Shown here in pieces: positions 25,620-34,555 of a DNA stretch of 64,000 nucleotides. The DNA comes from Cloacibacterium caeni (GTDB taxonomy: Bacteria; Bacteroidota; Bacteroidia; Flavobacteriales; Weeksellaceae): assembly GCF_907163105.1 (NCBI RefSeq), contig NZ_OU015321.1, positions 2,309,001 to 2,373,000 on the forward strand. Direction: 5' to 3'. The notes under the pieces were generated by a model. The model did no database searches, had not been told where the DNA came from, and saw nothing but the letters and a program-made list of their open reading frames with translations. The position numbers were made by a program, and so were the translations under genes. Position 1 is the first letter of the stretch. Every line of letters starts with the position of its first letter.

Positions 25620-27740
25620 ATGTTCAAAAAATTCAAACTCAATAGACTTTTATTTTTTGCGCCACTTGTAACGCTAATGTTCTGTTTCAATGCACCGCAG
25701 AATGATGACGAGAAGATGCAAACGATTATGATAAGTGTAAAAAATACGCTTTCTTATCTGCATTATTCACCTAAGCCGATTAATGATGCTTATTCTGCTG
25801 ATGTTTATGATAAATACATGGAAATGATAGACCCAGGAAAAAGATTTTTCCTGCAATCAGAAGTAGATGAATTCAGCAAACACAGAACCAAATTAGATGA
25901 TTATCTGAACAGAGGCGACCTAACTTTTTATAAGTTGACGGTTGATAAATTGTACGACAGAACCGCAGAAATCGAAAAATATTCTCAGGAAATCTTGAGC
26001 AAACCCATTAATTTTGAAGAAAATGATGAATTAATTCTGGAGCCAAAACTGAAAAAATATCCTCAGAATCAAGAAGAATTAAAAAACGAGTGGAAAAAAT
26101 TCATCAAGTACAATATTCTTCAAGAAATAGAAACGCTCAATGCGAAAGAAGAAACGCAACGTGAGAAGAAAGACAGTGTAAACCGTCTGAAACTGAAAGA
26201 TACCATCAAGTTAGAAATTCTTACACCTGCGCAGAAACAAGTAAAAGCGACGGAAGAAGTAAAAGATTTAATGACTTCTATGTTTAAGAGATTCCAAAAG
26301 CGTAAAAAAATGGATTGGTTCTCTGTTTACATGAACGCTTACACAGAAGTTTTTGATCCTCATACCAATTATTTTTCACCTCAAGACAAAGAAGATTTTG
26401 ATGTGAATTTCGTAGGAAAAGTAATTGGAATTGGGGCAACGATTCAAGAAAGCAAAGGAAAAATAAAAATCGGAACATTGGTAGTTGGAGCTCCAGCTTG
26501 GAAATCGAAACAGATTTCAGAAGGAGACGAAATTCTAAAAGTTCAGTCTAAAAAAGGAGAAGAACCAATTAATGTAACGGGAATGTTGGTAGATGAAGCG
26601 GTGCGTTTTATCCGTGGCGAAAAAGGAACAGAAGTAGTTCTTACGCTCAAGAAAAAAGACGGAACCATCAAAGAAGTGAAAATGATCCGTGAAGAAGTAG
26701 CGATAGAAGACACTTTTGCGAGAAGTATCATCATCAATGGAGCGAATGGAAAAAAATATGGATTCATCAATTTACCAAGTTTCAATGCAGATTTTGAAGA
26801 TGCTAAAGGAAGAAATGCTTCAGACGATATAAAAGCAGAACTCATTAAACTAAAAGCACAAAATGTAGAAGGAATTATTCTTGATTTAAGAAATAACGGA
26901 GGCGGTTCTCTTACCGAAGTGGTAGATATTATGGGACTTTTCATGAATAACGGACCTGTAGTTCAGGTAAAAGACGGAAATGGTAGAGTTCAGGTAATGA
27001 GAAACAAACAAAATGACCCAATTTGGACTGGGCCTTTGGTAATCATGCAAAACGAACTTTCGGCTTCGGCTTCTGAAATTTTAGCAGGTGCGATGAAAGA
27101 TTACGGAAGAGCAGTGATTGTTGGTTCTCCTAATTCTTTCGGGAAAGGAACAGTACAGACTTTCGTAGAACTGAATAGATTTTTAAACAGTACAGATGAT
27201 TTCGGTTCATTGAAATTAACCATTCAGAAATTCTATAGAATTAATGGAAAATCTACCCAGTTAAAAGGTGTAGAGTCTGATATCCCGATGAAAGATGTAT
27301 TCTCTTATGAAGAAATCGGCGAAAGATTTGATAATTATGCTTTACCTTGGGATCAAGTAAACTCTAGCAGTTTTACGGTGAGTAATCCAATAAATGTTGC
27401 AGATTTGGCTAAAAACAGTCAGTCAAGAATGGCTCAAAATAAATTTTATCAATTGTTGCTAGAATCTGCACAGTGGAGAGAAAAATTAGACAAAGAAGAA
27501 AAGATTTCTCTTAATCTAAAAGATTTTGAAGCAGTAATGAAAACCAGAAAAGCACAGATTGATAAATTCAAACCATTGATTAAATACAATAACGGATTGA
27601 ACTTCGCGCTTCACGCAGACGAAGTTACTAGAGGAAAAACTGATGAGGTTTTCGCTAAAAAATCTGAAAACTGGATGAAAAATCTGAAAAGAGATATTTA
27701 CCTACAAGAAACCGTAAATATTATCTCTGAACTGAAATAA
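25620..27740 (+). CDS. prc: Carboxy-terminal processing (tail-specific) protease, S41 family
   Basis: Periplasmic serine protease that trims or degrades envelope proteins from the C-terminus. The 706 residues comprise an N-terminal export signal, a helical TSP N-terminal domain, a PDZ domain (VIGIGATIQESKGKI ... GDEILKVQ), the S41 core with LDLRNNGGGSLTE, the catalytic Ser in ELSASASEILAG and Lys in SFGKGTVQ, and a C-terminal DUF3340-like part (QWREKLDKEEKISLN). This is the long Prc layout rather than the short CtpA form. A strong terminator follows. Confidence 0.94.
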   Translation: MFKKFKLNRLLFFAPLVTLMFCFNAPQNDDEKMQTIMISVKNTLSYLHYSPKPINDAYSADVYDKYMEMIDPGKRFFLQSEVDEFSKHRTKLDDYLNRGDLTFYKLTVDKLYDRTAEIEKYSQEILSKPINFEENDELILEPKLKKYPQNQEELKNEWKKFIKYNILQEIETLNAKEETQREKKDSVNRLKLKDTIKLEILTPAQKQVKATEEVKDLMTSMFKRFQKRKKMDWFSVYMNAYTEVFDPHTNYFSPQDKEDFDVNFVGKVIGIGATIQESKGKIKIGTLVVGAPAWKSKQISEGDEILKVQSKKGEEPINVTGMLVDEAVRFIRGEKGTEVVLTLKKKDGTIKEVKMIREEVAIEDTFARSIIINGANGKKYGFINLPSFNADFEDAKGRNASDDIKAELIKLKAQNVEGIILDLRNNGGGSLTEVVDIMGLFMNNGPVVQVKDGNGRVQVMRNKQNDPIWTGPLVIMQNELSASASEILAGAMKDYGRAVIVGSPNSFGKGTVQTFVELNRFLNSTDDFGSLKLTIQKFYRINGKSTQLKGVESDIPMKDVFSYEEIGERFDNYALPWDQVNSSSFTVSNPINVADLAKNSQSRMAQNKFYQLLLESAQWREKLDKEEKISLNLKDFEAVMKTRKAQIDKFKPLIKYNNGLNFALHADEVTRGKTDEVFAKKSENWMKNLKRDIYLQETVNIISELK

Positions 27741-27761
27741 ACATCTTTGATGTATTTATAA

Positions 27762-27783
27762 CTCCTCCAAATTTTTGGAGGAG
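27762..27783. terminator. Terminator between prc and ogt
   Basis: Hairpin CTCCTCCAAA-tt-TTTGGAGGAG followed by a T run on the plus strand. Located between two convergent genes, it mainly serves prc. Confidence 0.88.
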
Positions 27784-27791
27784 TTTTTTAT

Positions 27792-28304
27792 TTAGAACGT
27801 CAATTCTATTCCTTCAAGTTTTAAAAGTGCGGCTTTTCTATCTACACCACCAGCATAACCAGTAAGCGAAAGGTTTTTGCCAATTACTCGGTGACAAGGA
27901 ACCACCAAGCATAATTTATTTCTAGAATTGGCGTTGGCAACTGCTCTTACCGATTTTGGGCGATTCATGGCATCGGCTTGAGATTGATAACTTCTGTACT
28001 CTCCAAAACTGATGCTTTGCAACTCTTCCCAAACTTTTTTCTGAAAATCTGTACCGGTAAATTCTACTGGAACGGTAAATTTTGTCAATTTTCCTTTAAA
28101 ATATTGGCTCAATTCCTTTTCTAGAAGTTTTAAAACTCTGTTATTGGATGTTTTGATGACGCCATAACCTTGCGAAATTTCTTCCATGTGCTTTTCAAAA
28201 TATTTAGAATCTTCAAAATCGAGAAGAAGCAAGGCATTTTGATTGGCAAAAGCCACCATTTTACCTAGAGGAGTTTCGTATGATTTGGTGTACAGCATAT
28301 TCAT
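27792..28304 (-). CDS. ogt: Methylated-DNA--protein-cysteine methyltransferase
   Basis: Suicide repair protein that takes the methyl group from O6-methylguanine onto its own Cys. The 170 residues show the short N-terminal domain, the HTH recognition helix region FGEYRSYQSQADAMNRPKSV and the active site VVPCHRVIG with the acceptor Cys, then LTGYAGGVDRKAALLKLEG. Stand-alone gene without an Ada AraC domain. Confidence 0.96.
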   Translation of the reverse strand: MNMLYTKSYETPLGKMVAFANQNALLLLDFEDSKYFEKHMEEISQGYGVIKTSNNRVLKLLEKELSQYFKGKLTKFTVPVEFTGTDFQKKVWEELQSISFGEYRSYQSQADAMNRPKSVRAVANANSRNKLCLVVPCHRVIGKNLSLTGYAGGVDRKAALLKLEGIELTF

Positions 28305-28479
28305 AATGAATGAGTTTTCAACAAATTTAGGAAGAATTTTTGCGAAAAGAAGGTTTAATTTTTAAAATACTTTTTCATTTCATCAATTTGAGTATTGTTT
28401 TTCGTGAGAATATGTTTTTAATCAGCAATTCTTTTGAAAAAAATTATAGAAGTCTTATTTAGAATTAAAATAAATAAAG

Positions 28480-28487
28480 TATATTTG
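28480..28487 (+). promoter_or_regulatory. -7 box TATATTTG of the feo operon
   Basis: Matches the Bacteroidota -7 consensus TAnnTTTG exactly, 23 nt before the feoA start; the -33 position 19 nt upstream reads ATTT, a weak match to TTTG. Confidence 0.5.
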
Positions 28488-28510
28488 CTCCTCAATTAAT
28501 TATAGAAATC

Positions 28511-28765
28511 TTGCAAACAAATATTTCAAATAAATTGTGCTGTTTTCCTCGAAATAAAAAGGGGAAAATCAAAGGTTATGATAACGAAAACTTGCAGATG
28601 CCCAATAAGATTATCGAAATGGGATTATTGCCAGAAACATCATTCGTCATCTTACATCAAGCGCCTTTTAGCGGTCCTCTGTACATAGAATACGGAGAAG
28701 AAAAAACGAGAGTTGCCCTTCGTGAAGAAGAAGCGAGATTTATTTTCGTAGAACCAGAAAATTAA
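28511..28765 (+). CDS. feoA: Ferrous iron transport protein A
   Basis: Small SH3-like cytosolic partner of FeoB. The 84 residues have the FeoA pattern NKIIEMGLLPETSFVILHQAP and the closing strand ALREEEARFIFVE. The start is TTG at 28511; there is no nearby in-frame ATG before the domain except inside it. The gene precedes feoB by 32 nt and shares its promoter. An N-terminal CC pair (NKLCC) is unusual for FeoA but could be clade-specific. Confidence 0.88.
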   Translation: MQTNISNKLCCFPRNKKGKIKGYDNENLQMPNKIIEMGLLPETSFVILHQAPFSGPLYIEYGEEKTRVALREEEARFIFVEPEN

Positions 28766-28797
28766 ACCAAAATTTCTACTGAAATTTGGAAAACCAT

Positions 28798-30840
28798 ATG
28801 CCGAACTCAGCAAAAAAACAAAAACATATTCTTTTGGTAGGAAATCCTAATGTAGGAAAATCTACCATCTTCAATTTGCTTTGTAACAAAAACCAAAAAA
28901 CCGGCAATTACGCTGGCGTTACTGTTGCTTCACACGAAGGAACTTACCTATACAAAGACGAAGAAGTAGAAATTGTTGATTTGCCAGGTTCTTACAGCAT
29001 TTATCCCACTTCTGAAGACGAGGCTATTTTCACTAAATATTTGATTGAAGAACAAGAAAAATACAGCGGTGTAATTTACATTGCAGATGCGCTGAATCTC
29101 AAAAGAAGCTTACTGCTTTATCAGCAAATCAAAGATTTGGGAATTCCTGTTTTGATGGTGATTAACCAAGTCGATTTGGCGGAGAAAAGAGGTTTACACA
29201 TCGATTCTAAAAAACTGAGCGAACTTCTAGGTCAAAATATTCTAGAAACCAATGCCAAAAAAAATATTGGGATTGATGAAATAAGAGAATCTATTTTTAA
29301 AGATGAATTTTCGGTTTCGGATAAGCCTTATTTTGATATTCCTTCAGAAAATTTAGGATTGGTTTTCAAGATTTCAAGACAAATCGAAGAGAATAATTTC
29401 TATAAAGTTTGGACGCTTATTGCTGCAGATACTTATCTCGGCAAATTAGAAAGTGTAAAAACACAACTGAATCAAGAAGACAGAAAATGTATGGTTCCGA
29501 AGCGTTTACAAGTGCAGGAAACCATCAGAAGATACCAACAAATAGACGGAATTATTTCGCAAACGATTTCTAAAAAACCTCAGTTCAAGGAACTTCTCAC
29601 CGAAAAATTAGATAAAGTTTTAGTACATCCTGTTTTAGGATATTTGGTTTTTGGGATTATTTTACTCACCATTTTCCAAAGTGTTTTTTTCATCGCAGAA
29701 TATCCTATGAATTGGATTGATGCTGCTTTTGCATGGCTATCAGAAACTTCCAGAACTTGGCTTCCAGAAGGTCCATTGAATTCATTAATTTCTGACGGAA
29801 TTATTCCAGGAATAGGCGGAATAGTGATTTTTGCCCCACAAATTGGGATTCTTTTATATTTCTTGTATTTATTAGAAGATTCTGGTTACATGGCGAGAGT
29901 TATTTTCTTGATGGACAGATTCTTACGACCGTTTGGTTTAAACGGAAAAAGTATTGTTCCGCTCGTTTCGGGAACAGCTTGTGCGATTCCTGCAATTATG
30001 AGTACCAGAAACATCGAAAACGTAAAAGAGCGATTGATTACAATTTTGATTACACCTTTTATGACGTGTTCTGCAAGACTTCCGGTTTACAGCATCATTA
30101 TTTCGCTTATTTTTACCGATGGAACTTTCTTTGGCGTAAAATATAAAGCGATTGCACTTCTAGGAATGTATTTCTTAGGATTTGCGACTTCGCTTTTAGC
30201 CGCATTTATTTTAAAATATTTCATTAAAAATAAAGGAAAAACCTTCTTGGTAATGGATTTGCCAACTTATAAAATGCCACTTTGGAAATATGATTTCAAA
30301 TTGGTTTTAGGTAAAGTTTGGGAATTTATTACGGGAGCTGGAAAAATCATTTTGGCGGTAAGTGTAATTCTTTGGTTTTTAAGTTATTTCGGACCGAAGG
30401 ATGATTTCCATATTTTGGAACATCATTCAGATGTGAAATTAGAAAATTCTTATTTGGCTAAAATCGGCAAGCAAATGGAACCTGTGATTTCACCATTGGG
30501 TTACGATTGGAAAATGGGAGTAGGAATTCTTACCAGTTTTGCAGCGAGAGAAGTGTTTGTTGGCACAATGTCAACACTTTACAGTCTTGATGATGATGCA
30601 CCAGAAAAATCGGTCATCGAAAAAATGAGAAGTGATGTAAAACCGAATGGCGAGAAAGTATTCAGTTTTGCAACAGGACTTTCCATACTTATATTCTACG
30701 CTTTTGCGATGCAATGTATCTCTACGATTGCAGTAGTCTATAGAGAAACAAAATCTTGGAAATGGACGGCGATTCAGTTGGTTTTCATGTCTGGTTTAGC
30801 TTATCTAGCTTCCATGTTGGTTTACCAATTTTTCAAATAA
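28798..30840 (+). CDS. feoB: Ferrous iron transporter B
   Basis: GTPase-coupled inner-membrane Fe(II) transporter. From ATG 28798 the protein has 680 residues; TTG 28786 in frame would add four. The G domain has G1 GNPNVGKS, G3 DLPGSYS and G4 NQVD; the membrane part carries two gate repeats, seen as SGTACAIPAIMSTR and the segment SFAAREVFVGTMSTL. Operon with feoA. The small FeoB-associated protein found next to feoB in many genomes is here 800 nt away, beyond ferritin. Confidence 0.96.
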   Translation: MPNSAKKQKHILLVGNPNVGKSTIFNLLCNKNQKTGNYAGVTVASHEGTYLYKDEEVEIVDLPGSYSIYPTSEDEAIFTKYLIEEQEKYSGVIYIADALNLKRSLLLYQQIKDLGIPVLMVINQVDLAEKRGLHIDSKKLSELLGQNILETNAKKNIGIDEIRESIFKDEFSVSDKPYFDIPSENLGLVFKISRQIEENNFYKVWTLIAADTYLGKLESVKTQLNQEDRKCMVPKRLQVQETIRRYQQIDGIISQTISKKPQFKELLTEKLDKVLVHPVLGYLVFGIILLTIFQSVFFIAEYPMNWIDAAFAWLSETSRTWLPEGPLNSLISDGIIPGIGGIVIFAPQIGILLYFLYLLEDSGYMARVIFLMDRFLRPFGLNGKSIVPLVSGTACAIPAIMSTRNIENVKERLITILITPFMTCSARLPVYSIIISLIFTDGTFFGVKYKAIALLGMYFLGFATSLLAAFILKYFIKNKGKTFLVMDLPTYKMPLWKYDFKLVLGKVWEFITGAGKIILAVSVILWFLSYFGPKDDFHILEHHSDVKLENSYLAKIGKQMEPVISPLGYDWKMGVGILTSFAAREVFVGTMSTLYSLDDDAPEKSVIEKMRSDVKPNGEKVFSFATGLSILIFYAFAMQCISTIAVVYRETKSWKWTAIQLVFMSGLAYLASMLVYQFFK

Positions 30841-30841
30841 A

Positions 30842-30867
30842 AAAAACTGCTTTTAAAAGCAGTTTTT
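30842..30867. terminator. Bidirectional terminator between feoB and ferritin
   Basis: Perfect 26-bp palindrome made of AAAAACTGCTTTT and its complement, placed between two convergent stop codons with T runs on both sides. Confidence 0.9.
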
Positions 30868-30871
30868 CATT

Positions 30872-31372
30872 TTATTCAGCTACGAAAACGCGTTTCGCCA
30901 GTTCTTGATCAAAAAGATACAAAGCAGAAGGATTGTCTTTAACCATTTTAATTTTCGAAATCAATTGAGAAGCATTGGCTTCTTCTTCTACCTGTTCATT
31001 CACAAACCATTGTAAGAAAGCTGCAGTAGAGTAATCTCCTGCGTCATTAGCAGCTTTTACAATGTCAAAAATACTTTTGGTTACTAATTTTTCGTGCTCT
31101 AAAGCTTTTTCAAAAATTTCTAAAGCATCTTTGAAATCATGAGGAGGTTGTTTTACTTCTTGTAGTACAATTCTTCCACCGATATCGTTCAAATAATCAA
31201 AGAATTTTTCTGAATGCATCAGTTCTTCTTTAGATTGAACTCTGAAATAATTGGCAATTCCGTCTAAATCTTGTTCTAAGAACCAAGCGCTCATCGATAG
31301 ATACAATTGCGCCGCATATTGTTCTTTTGCAATTTGCTGATTCAGCAAATCAAATATATAATCTCTGTTCAT
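30872..31372 (-). CDS. ftnA: Non-haem ferritin
   Basis: Cytoplasmic iron storage protein that forms a 24-mer and oxidises Fe(II) at a di-iron site. The 166 residues are a four-helix ferritin-like domain with the ferroxidase ligands in KEQYAAQLYLSM, then SKEELMHSEKFF and the C-terminal half QWFVNEQVEEEANASQLI. No haem-binding Met as in bacterioferritin is evident. The gene is convergent with feoB, which puts iron uptake and iron storage side by side. Confidence 0.95.
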   Translation of the reverse strand: MNRDYIFDLLNQQIAKEQYAAQLYLSMSAWFLEQDLDGIANYFRVQSKEELMHSEKFFDYLNDIGGRIVLQEVKQPPHDFKDALEIFEKALEHEKLVTKSIFDIVKAANDAGDYSTAAFLQWFVNEQVEEEANASQLISKIKMVKDNPSALYLFDQELAKRVFVAE

Positions 31373-31417
31373 AATAAATGAATTTATTCAAAGATAAGAA
31401 AGAAATGTGATTTAGTT

Positions 31418-31570
31418 TTAAGAAATTTTATCTCTTCCTGGGCATTTTTTACATCTTTTCCCTTTCTTAAATTTCTTGCAACATTTCTTTTTACCACAAT
31501 ATTGTTCGTAGTTTTTGCTCTCAAAAGTTGGAACAACAAGATTGAAATAAGGGTTAGTTCTGAAATCCAT
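31418..31570 (-). CDS. Cys/Lys-rich 50-residue protein beside ferritin
   Basis: Read from the minus strand: MDFRTNPYFNLVVPTFESK, then NYEQYCGKKKCCKKFKKGKR and CKKCPGRDKIS. Five cysteines occur as C-x4-CC-x8-C-x2-C within a strongly basic half, which looks like a zinc or iron binding knuckle or nucleic-acid-binding tail. No signal peptide. It lies 45 nt upstream of ferritin in the same direction and has its own near-perfect promoter. Related short proteins exist, as far as I recall, in other Flavobacteriia, without a known function. Confidence 0.75.
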   Translation of the reverse strand: MDFRTNPYFNLVVPTFESKNYEQYCGKKKCCKKFKKGKRCKKCPGRDKIS

Positions 31571-31574
31571 GTTA

Positions 31575-31605
31575 CAAATTTAATCTTTATTTAGAATAAT
31601 TCAAA
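31575..31605 (-). promoter_or_regulatory. Promoter of the Cys-rich microprotein (and possibly ferritin)
   Basis: On the minus strand TTTG (31602-31605), 19 nt, TAAATTTG (31575-31582): exact fit to the Bacteroidota -33/-7 consensus and spacing. The -7 box ends only 4 nt before the ATG at 31570, so the transcript should start at or next to the start codon. Confidence 0.8.
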
Positions 31606-31614
31606 ATAATTATG

Positions 31615-31622
31615 TAATTTTG
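31615..31622 (+). promoter_or_regulatory. -7 box TAATTTTG of the FeoB-associated gene
   Basis: Exact TAnnTTTG match 16 nt before the ATG at 31639. The -33 site is weak (TAGA). It is arranged back-to-back with the minus-strand promoter. Confidence 0.5.
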
Positions 31623-31638
31623 TCATAAGATTTTTGTC

Positions 31639-31788
31639 ATGGAAAGTTTAGTCCTTCAATACGTTATCATTTTTGCGGCTTTATTAGCGGCAAGTTATTC
31701 TATTTATAAAATTATTAAAAAAACTTTTTCTCCAAAAAAATTTGATAGTAAAAGAACGCATTGCGACAAAGATTGTGGCTGTTCTTGA
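31639..31788 (+). CDS. FeoB-associated Cys-rich small membrane protein
   Basis: A 49-residue protein: MESLVLQYVIIFAALLAASY begins with a single transmembrane helix, followed by a basic linker (KIIKKTFSPKKFDSKR) and the Cys-rich end THCDKDCGCS. This matches the FeoB-associated Cys-rich membrane protein pattern (C-terminal CxxxCxC). It probably sits in the inner membrane near FeoB. It is divergent from the Cys-rich microprotein, with about 70 nt between them. Confidence 0.82.
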   Translation: MESLVLQYVIIFAALLAASYSIYKIIKKTFSPKKFDSKRTHCDKDCGCS

Positions 31789-31817
31789 TTTTTAAAACGT
31801 TGAAAACCTTTTTTTAA

Positions 31818-31910
31818 CATTAAGAGTTTATTAAGGAATTAAGAAAAATAAGTTTCCATTCTTCGAGATTTTTTCTTAATAAACTTAATCTCTTAATTCT
31901 TGCTTAATGG
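31818..31910. repeat. Intergenic inverted repeat built on TTAAG words
   Basis: Left arm 31818-31849 and right arm 31869-31910 carry CATTAAG, TTTATTAAG and AATTAAGA words and their complements; the two ends CATTAAG and CTTAATG pair. It lies between convergent genes and may serve as a terminator. Confidence 0.6.
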
Positions 31911-31930
31911 TTTAAAAATCTATTTTTAAA

Positions 31931-33628
31931 TTACCGAATTCTATAAATAGGATATTGATTTACAGTACCTTCGTAATATTCAGAATTTTTGTACACCCAA
32001 TCTAATTGCGCTGCTCCATCTTCTGCAAATTTAGCATCTGAAGCTTTTTTCAGTTCAAAAGCAGTTTTTAACGCTTTGTTGGTTTTTAATAATTCGGCAG
32101 CAGTATCTTCGAAAACGTAGTCAGAAAAATACTCTTTTTGTCCCAAAATTCCATCGAAATAGTTCCAATTGAAATAAGAGTCAACTGCTTCTGGTTCCAG
32201 AGTTTCTAAAAGGAATTTAACGCCTTCTTGTTTTGTAGAAACCAAATAATCTCCTTTTCTGAATTTTTTAGTCTTTAATTCTGATGAAACTTGAGTATCA
32301 AAATGTAAGTAATGACCTTCGTAAGGATTTTTTACGGTTTTAAAATCTACGATTTTATAAGACTCAACTGTTATCAAAGAATCTGATTGTAATTCTTTGA
32401 ATTTGATTTGATTGCGTTTTAAATTTTCTATGATTTTCCCTTCAGATTTTGGAATCACGTAATAAGTTGGGATTGTAATTTCTTTATCAGCTTTGTAAGT
32501 GTCAAAGAATTTTACTTTTCTGGTGAAAGGTTTATTTCTGTCGTAGAAAAGTCTTGGTTTTCCAGAAATTTCACTTGGTTTTTTTCCAGCTTCATAACCT
32601 TTGAAATCAATAAAACTGTATTTTGTACTGTCTAATTTCCAACGAATTGCGTATTTTTTATTTGGTAAATAATTGGTTAATTCTTCCATCATTTTTTTAG
32701 AAATATCTAAGTAATTTTCATCTACAAAATTGATGGAGTGTCTCATGTATTCATACGTTGCTTTTACGCGGTCTTGGTAAGGTTTTAGCATGTGCGTTTC
32801 TGCCACGGTTCCCGGAATATTGAAAAGGGTAGTGTAACCTGTTGCATAACGAGGAGAATCCATAAATGCTGGAAATCCTTCATCGGGAGAATCTCCGTGA
32901 ATATTGACGTAAGGAACGTTCAAAATTTTAGATTTCTCCATATTTTGAATCAGTTTCGGTTGCATTTCATTGTGAAAATACGTTCCGAGAGAATTGCCCA
33001 ATCTTTCTTTATTGGTAGAAATATACGTGAAAGTGTACTGATAATCTGCTCCATTACTTACGTGATTATCAATGAAATAAATCGGTTTTAGCCAATGAAA
33101 AATCTCTTGAAAAGCTTTGGCATTTTCTGTATCATTTTTGATGAAATCTCTGTTCAAATCAAAATTTCTGGCATTCCCACGAAAACCGTGTTCTTCTGGT
33201 CCGTTTTGATTAGCTCTTGAAAATTTCCCTCTTCTCAGCATTCCAGAAATATTATACGCTTCTATAGCTACAACTTTGGTGTTTTGTGGAACTTTTATTT
33301 TTCCTAAAGCCAAATCTCGCATCAGCATCATTGTAGCATCAATTCCGTCACTTTCACCAGGATGAATTCCATTATTGATGAAAATTACGTGAATATTTTG
33401 TTTTTTTGAGTTATCAAAAATTACGACTCTAATAGGTTCTCCGTTGTCATCTTTTCCTTTTTCTACTACAGAAATGCTTTCGAAGTTTTTGTCTAAATCG
33501 TCATAGAATTTCACCATTTCTTCGTAGGTGGTGGTTTGATTTCCGTTGCCTTTTTCGTAAGGTGTTTTGAAATCTTGAGCAAAAGAAAATACGGTTTGAA
33601 AGAGGAAAAGTAGCGTGATTTTTTTCAT
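31931..33628 (-). CDS. Secreted M14-family zinc carboxypeptidase-like protein
   Basis: A 565-residue exported protein with a signal peptide (MKKITLLFLFQTVFSFAQ). The zinc site HPGESDG (89-95) provides the His and Glu of HxxE, followed by LNRDF, the distal His region in FIDNHVSNG, and VAETHMLKPY. The C-terminal 250 residues have no recognised motif and may be a beta-rich accessory domain. Such proteins are predicted periplasmic or surface peptidases acting on peptides or peptidoglycan stems. The gene stands alone. Confidence 0.85.
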   Translation of the reverse strand: MKKITLLFLFQTVFSFAQDFKTPYEKGNGNQTTTYEEMVKFYDDLDKNFESISVVEKGKDDNGEPIRVVIFDNSKKQNIHVIFINNGIHPGESDGIDATMMLMRDLALGKIKVPQNTKVVAIEAYNISGMLRRGKFSRANQNGPEEHGFRGNARNFDLNRDFIKNDTENAKAFQEIFHWLKPIYFIDNHVSNGADYQYTFTYISTNKERLGNSLGTYFHNEMQPKLIQNMEKSKILNVPYVNIHGDSPDEGFPAFMDSPRYATGYTTLFNIPGTVAETHMLKPYQDRVKATYEYMRHSINFVDENYLDISKKMMEELTNYLPNKKYAIRWKLDSTKYSFIDFKGYEAGKKPSEISGKPRLFYDRNKPFTRKVKFFDTYKADKEITIPTYYVIPKSEGKIIENLKRNQIKFKELQSDSLITVESYKIVDFKTVKNPYEGHYLHFDTQVSSELKTKKFRKGDYLVSTKQEGVKFLLETLEPEAVDSYFNWNYFDGILGQKEYFSDYVFEDTAAELLKTNKALKTAFELKKASDAKFAEDGAAQLDWVYKNSEYYEGTVNQYPIYRIR

Positions 33629-33638
33629 TGAATAGAAA

Positions 33639-33669
33639 TTTAAGCGAAGGTATTAATTTTATATCTTTG
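33639..33669 (+). promoter_or_regulatory. Promoter of the lipoprotein gene at 33683
   Basis: TTTA (33639-33642), 19 nt, TATCTTTG (33662-33669): the -7 box is exact and the -33 box matches 3 of 4. Confidence 0.6.
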
Positions 33670-33682
33670 ATAAAACTAAAAA

Positions 33683-34483
33683 ATGAAAACATTCTATCTT
33701 CTATTTATTTCAATGTTAATCATTAGTTGTCAAGAGAAAACTTTTGCTGATGACATTACCCTGGTTTACCCGAAAAATACTCAAATGAAAATACAGGAGT
33801 TTAATGAAGATGGTAATTTAGGTGGTGATAATTTAATATATGTTGGAAAAATTATTCCAAAAATTGATGTAAAATATTATGAAAGTATTCTACCACCACC
33901 TCCTCCTCCGAGGAAATTCAATAAGATAGATAAATCTTTTAATGAGATAATAAAAAAAGAAATTGATTCTATTTATTTAAGTCAAAAACCATATTTTAAA
34001 CGAAATTTATTGAAAATTTCTTTGTCTAAAGAAAATGAGCCTTATGATTCTTTAACCAATAAAAATCTTGAAATCATTGTAAAACAAAAAGATACAATTC
34101 CTATTTATAAACAAGATTATATAAGCCATCAATTTAAAACGTTTAAAGCGTTTCCAGTTTTTATTAAAAATATTTCTAAAAAAACTTTAAAAATTCCAAC
34201 CGAAGCTACAGGCGTAGCTTTTTATACTTTTGATAATGAGAGAAAAAATTTCTATTATCTCAGAAACAGTAATTATATGATTTGCGGAATAGAAACTAAT
34301 TTCTATAGCTATTTTGAACTTAAACCCAACGAAATTTTAGTGTACGCTTACCCTTATTTCAAAAAAGGAAAAACGCATAAAGCTAAAGTGAAATTTTATG
34401 ATGCTTCTTCCAAAGAATTTGATATTTCTATTGATTATAAAATTATTGAAAATCAAAGGAATAGATATATTATGGATTATTAG
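33683..34483 (+). CDS. Lipoprotein of unknown function with a proline run
   Basis: A 266-residue protein with a lipobox signal (FISMLIISCQE, lipidation at Cys16). A run of six or more Pro (ILPPPPPPRKF) follows near residue 70, and the rest is Lys-rich with predicted beta strands in the last 120 residues. No family recognised. AT-rich composition and repeated short words suggest fast evolution. It converges on lepA across a shared terminator. Confidence 0.75.
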   Translation: MKTFYLLFISMLIISCQEKTFADDITLVYPKNTQMKIQEFNEDGNLGGDNLIYVGKIIPKIDVKYYESILPPPPPPRKFNKIDKSFNEIIKKEIDSIYLSQKPYFKRNLLKISLSKENEPYDSLTNKNLEIIVKQKDTIPIYKQDYISHQFKTFKAFPVFIKNISKKTLKIPTEATGVAFYTFDNERKNFYYLRNSNYMICGIETNFYSYFELKPNEILVYAYPYFKKGKTHKAKVKFYDASSKEFDISIDYKIIENQRNRYIMDY

Positions 34484-34492
34484 AAATAAAAA

Positions 34493-34516
34493 ATCCACAG
34501 AAATTTCTGTGGATTG
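34493..34516. terminator. Bidirectional terminator between the lipoprotein gene and lepA
   Basis: Perfect 24-bp palindrome from AATCCACAGAAA and its complement, between two convergent genes. Confidence 0.8.
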
Positions 34517-34555
34517 GTATTTAAAGTAAAGACAAGTCGCTACTTGTCCCTACGT

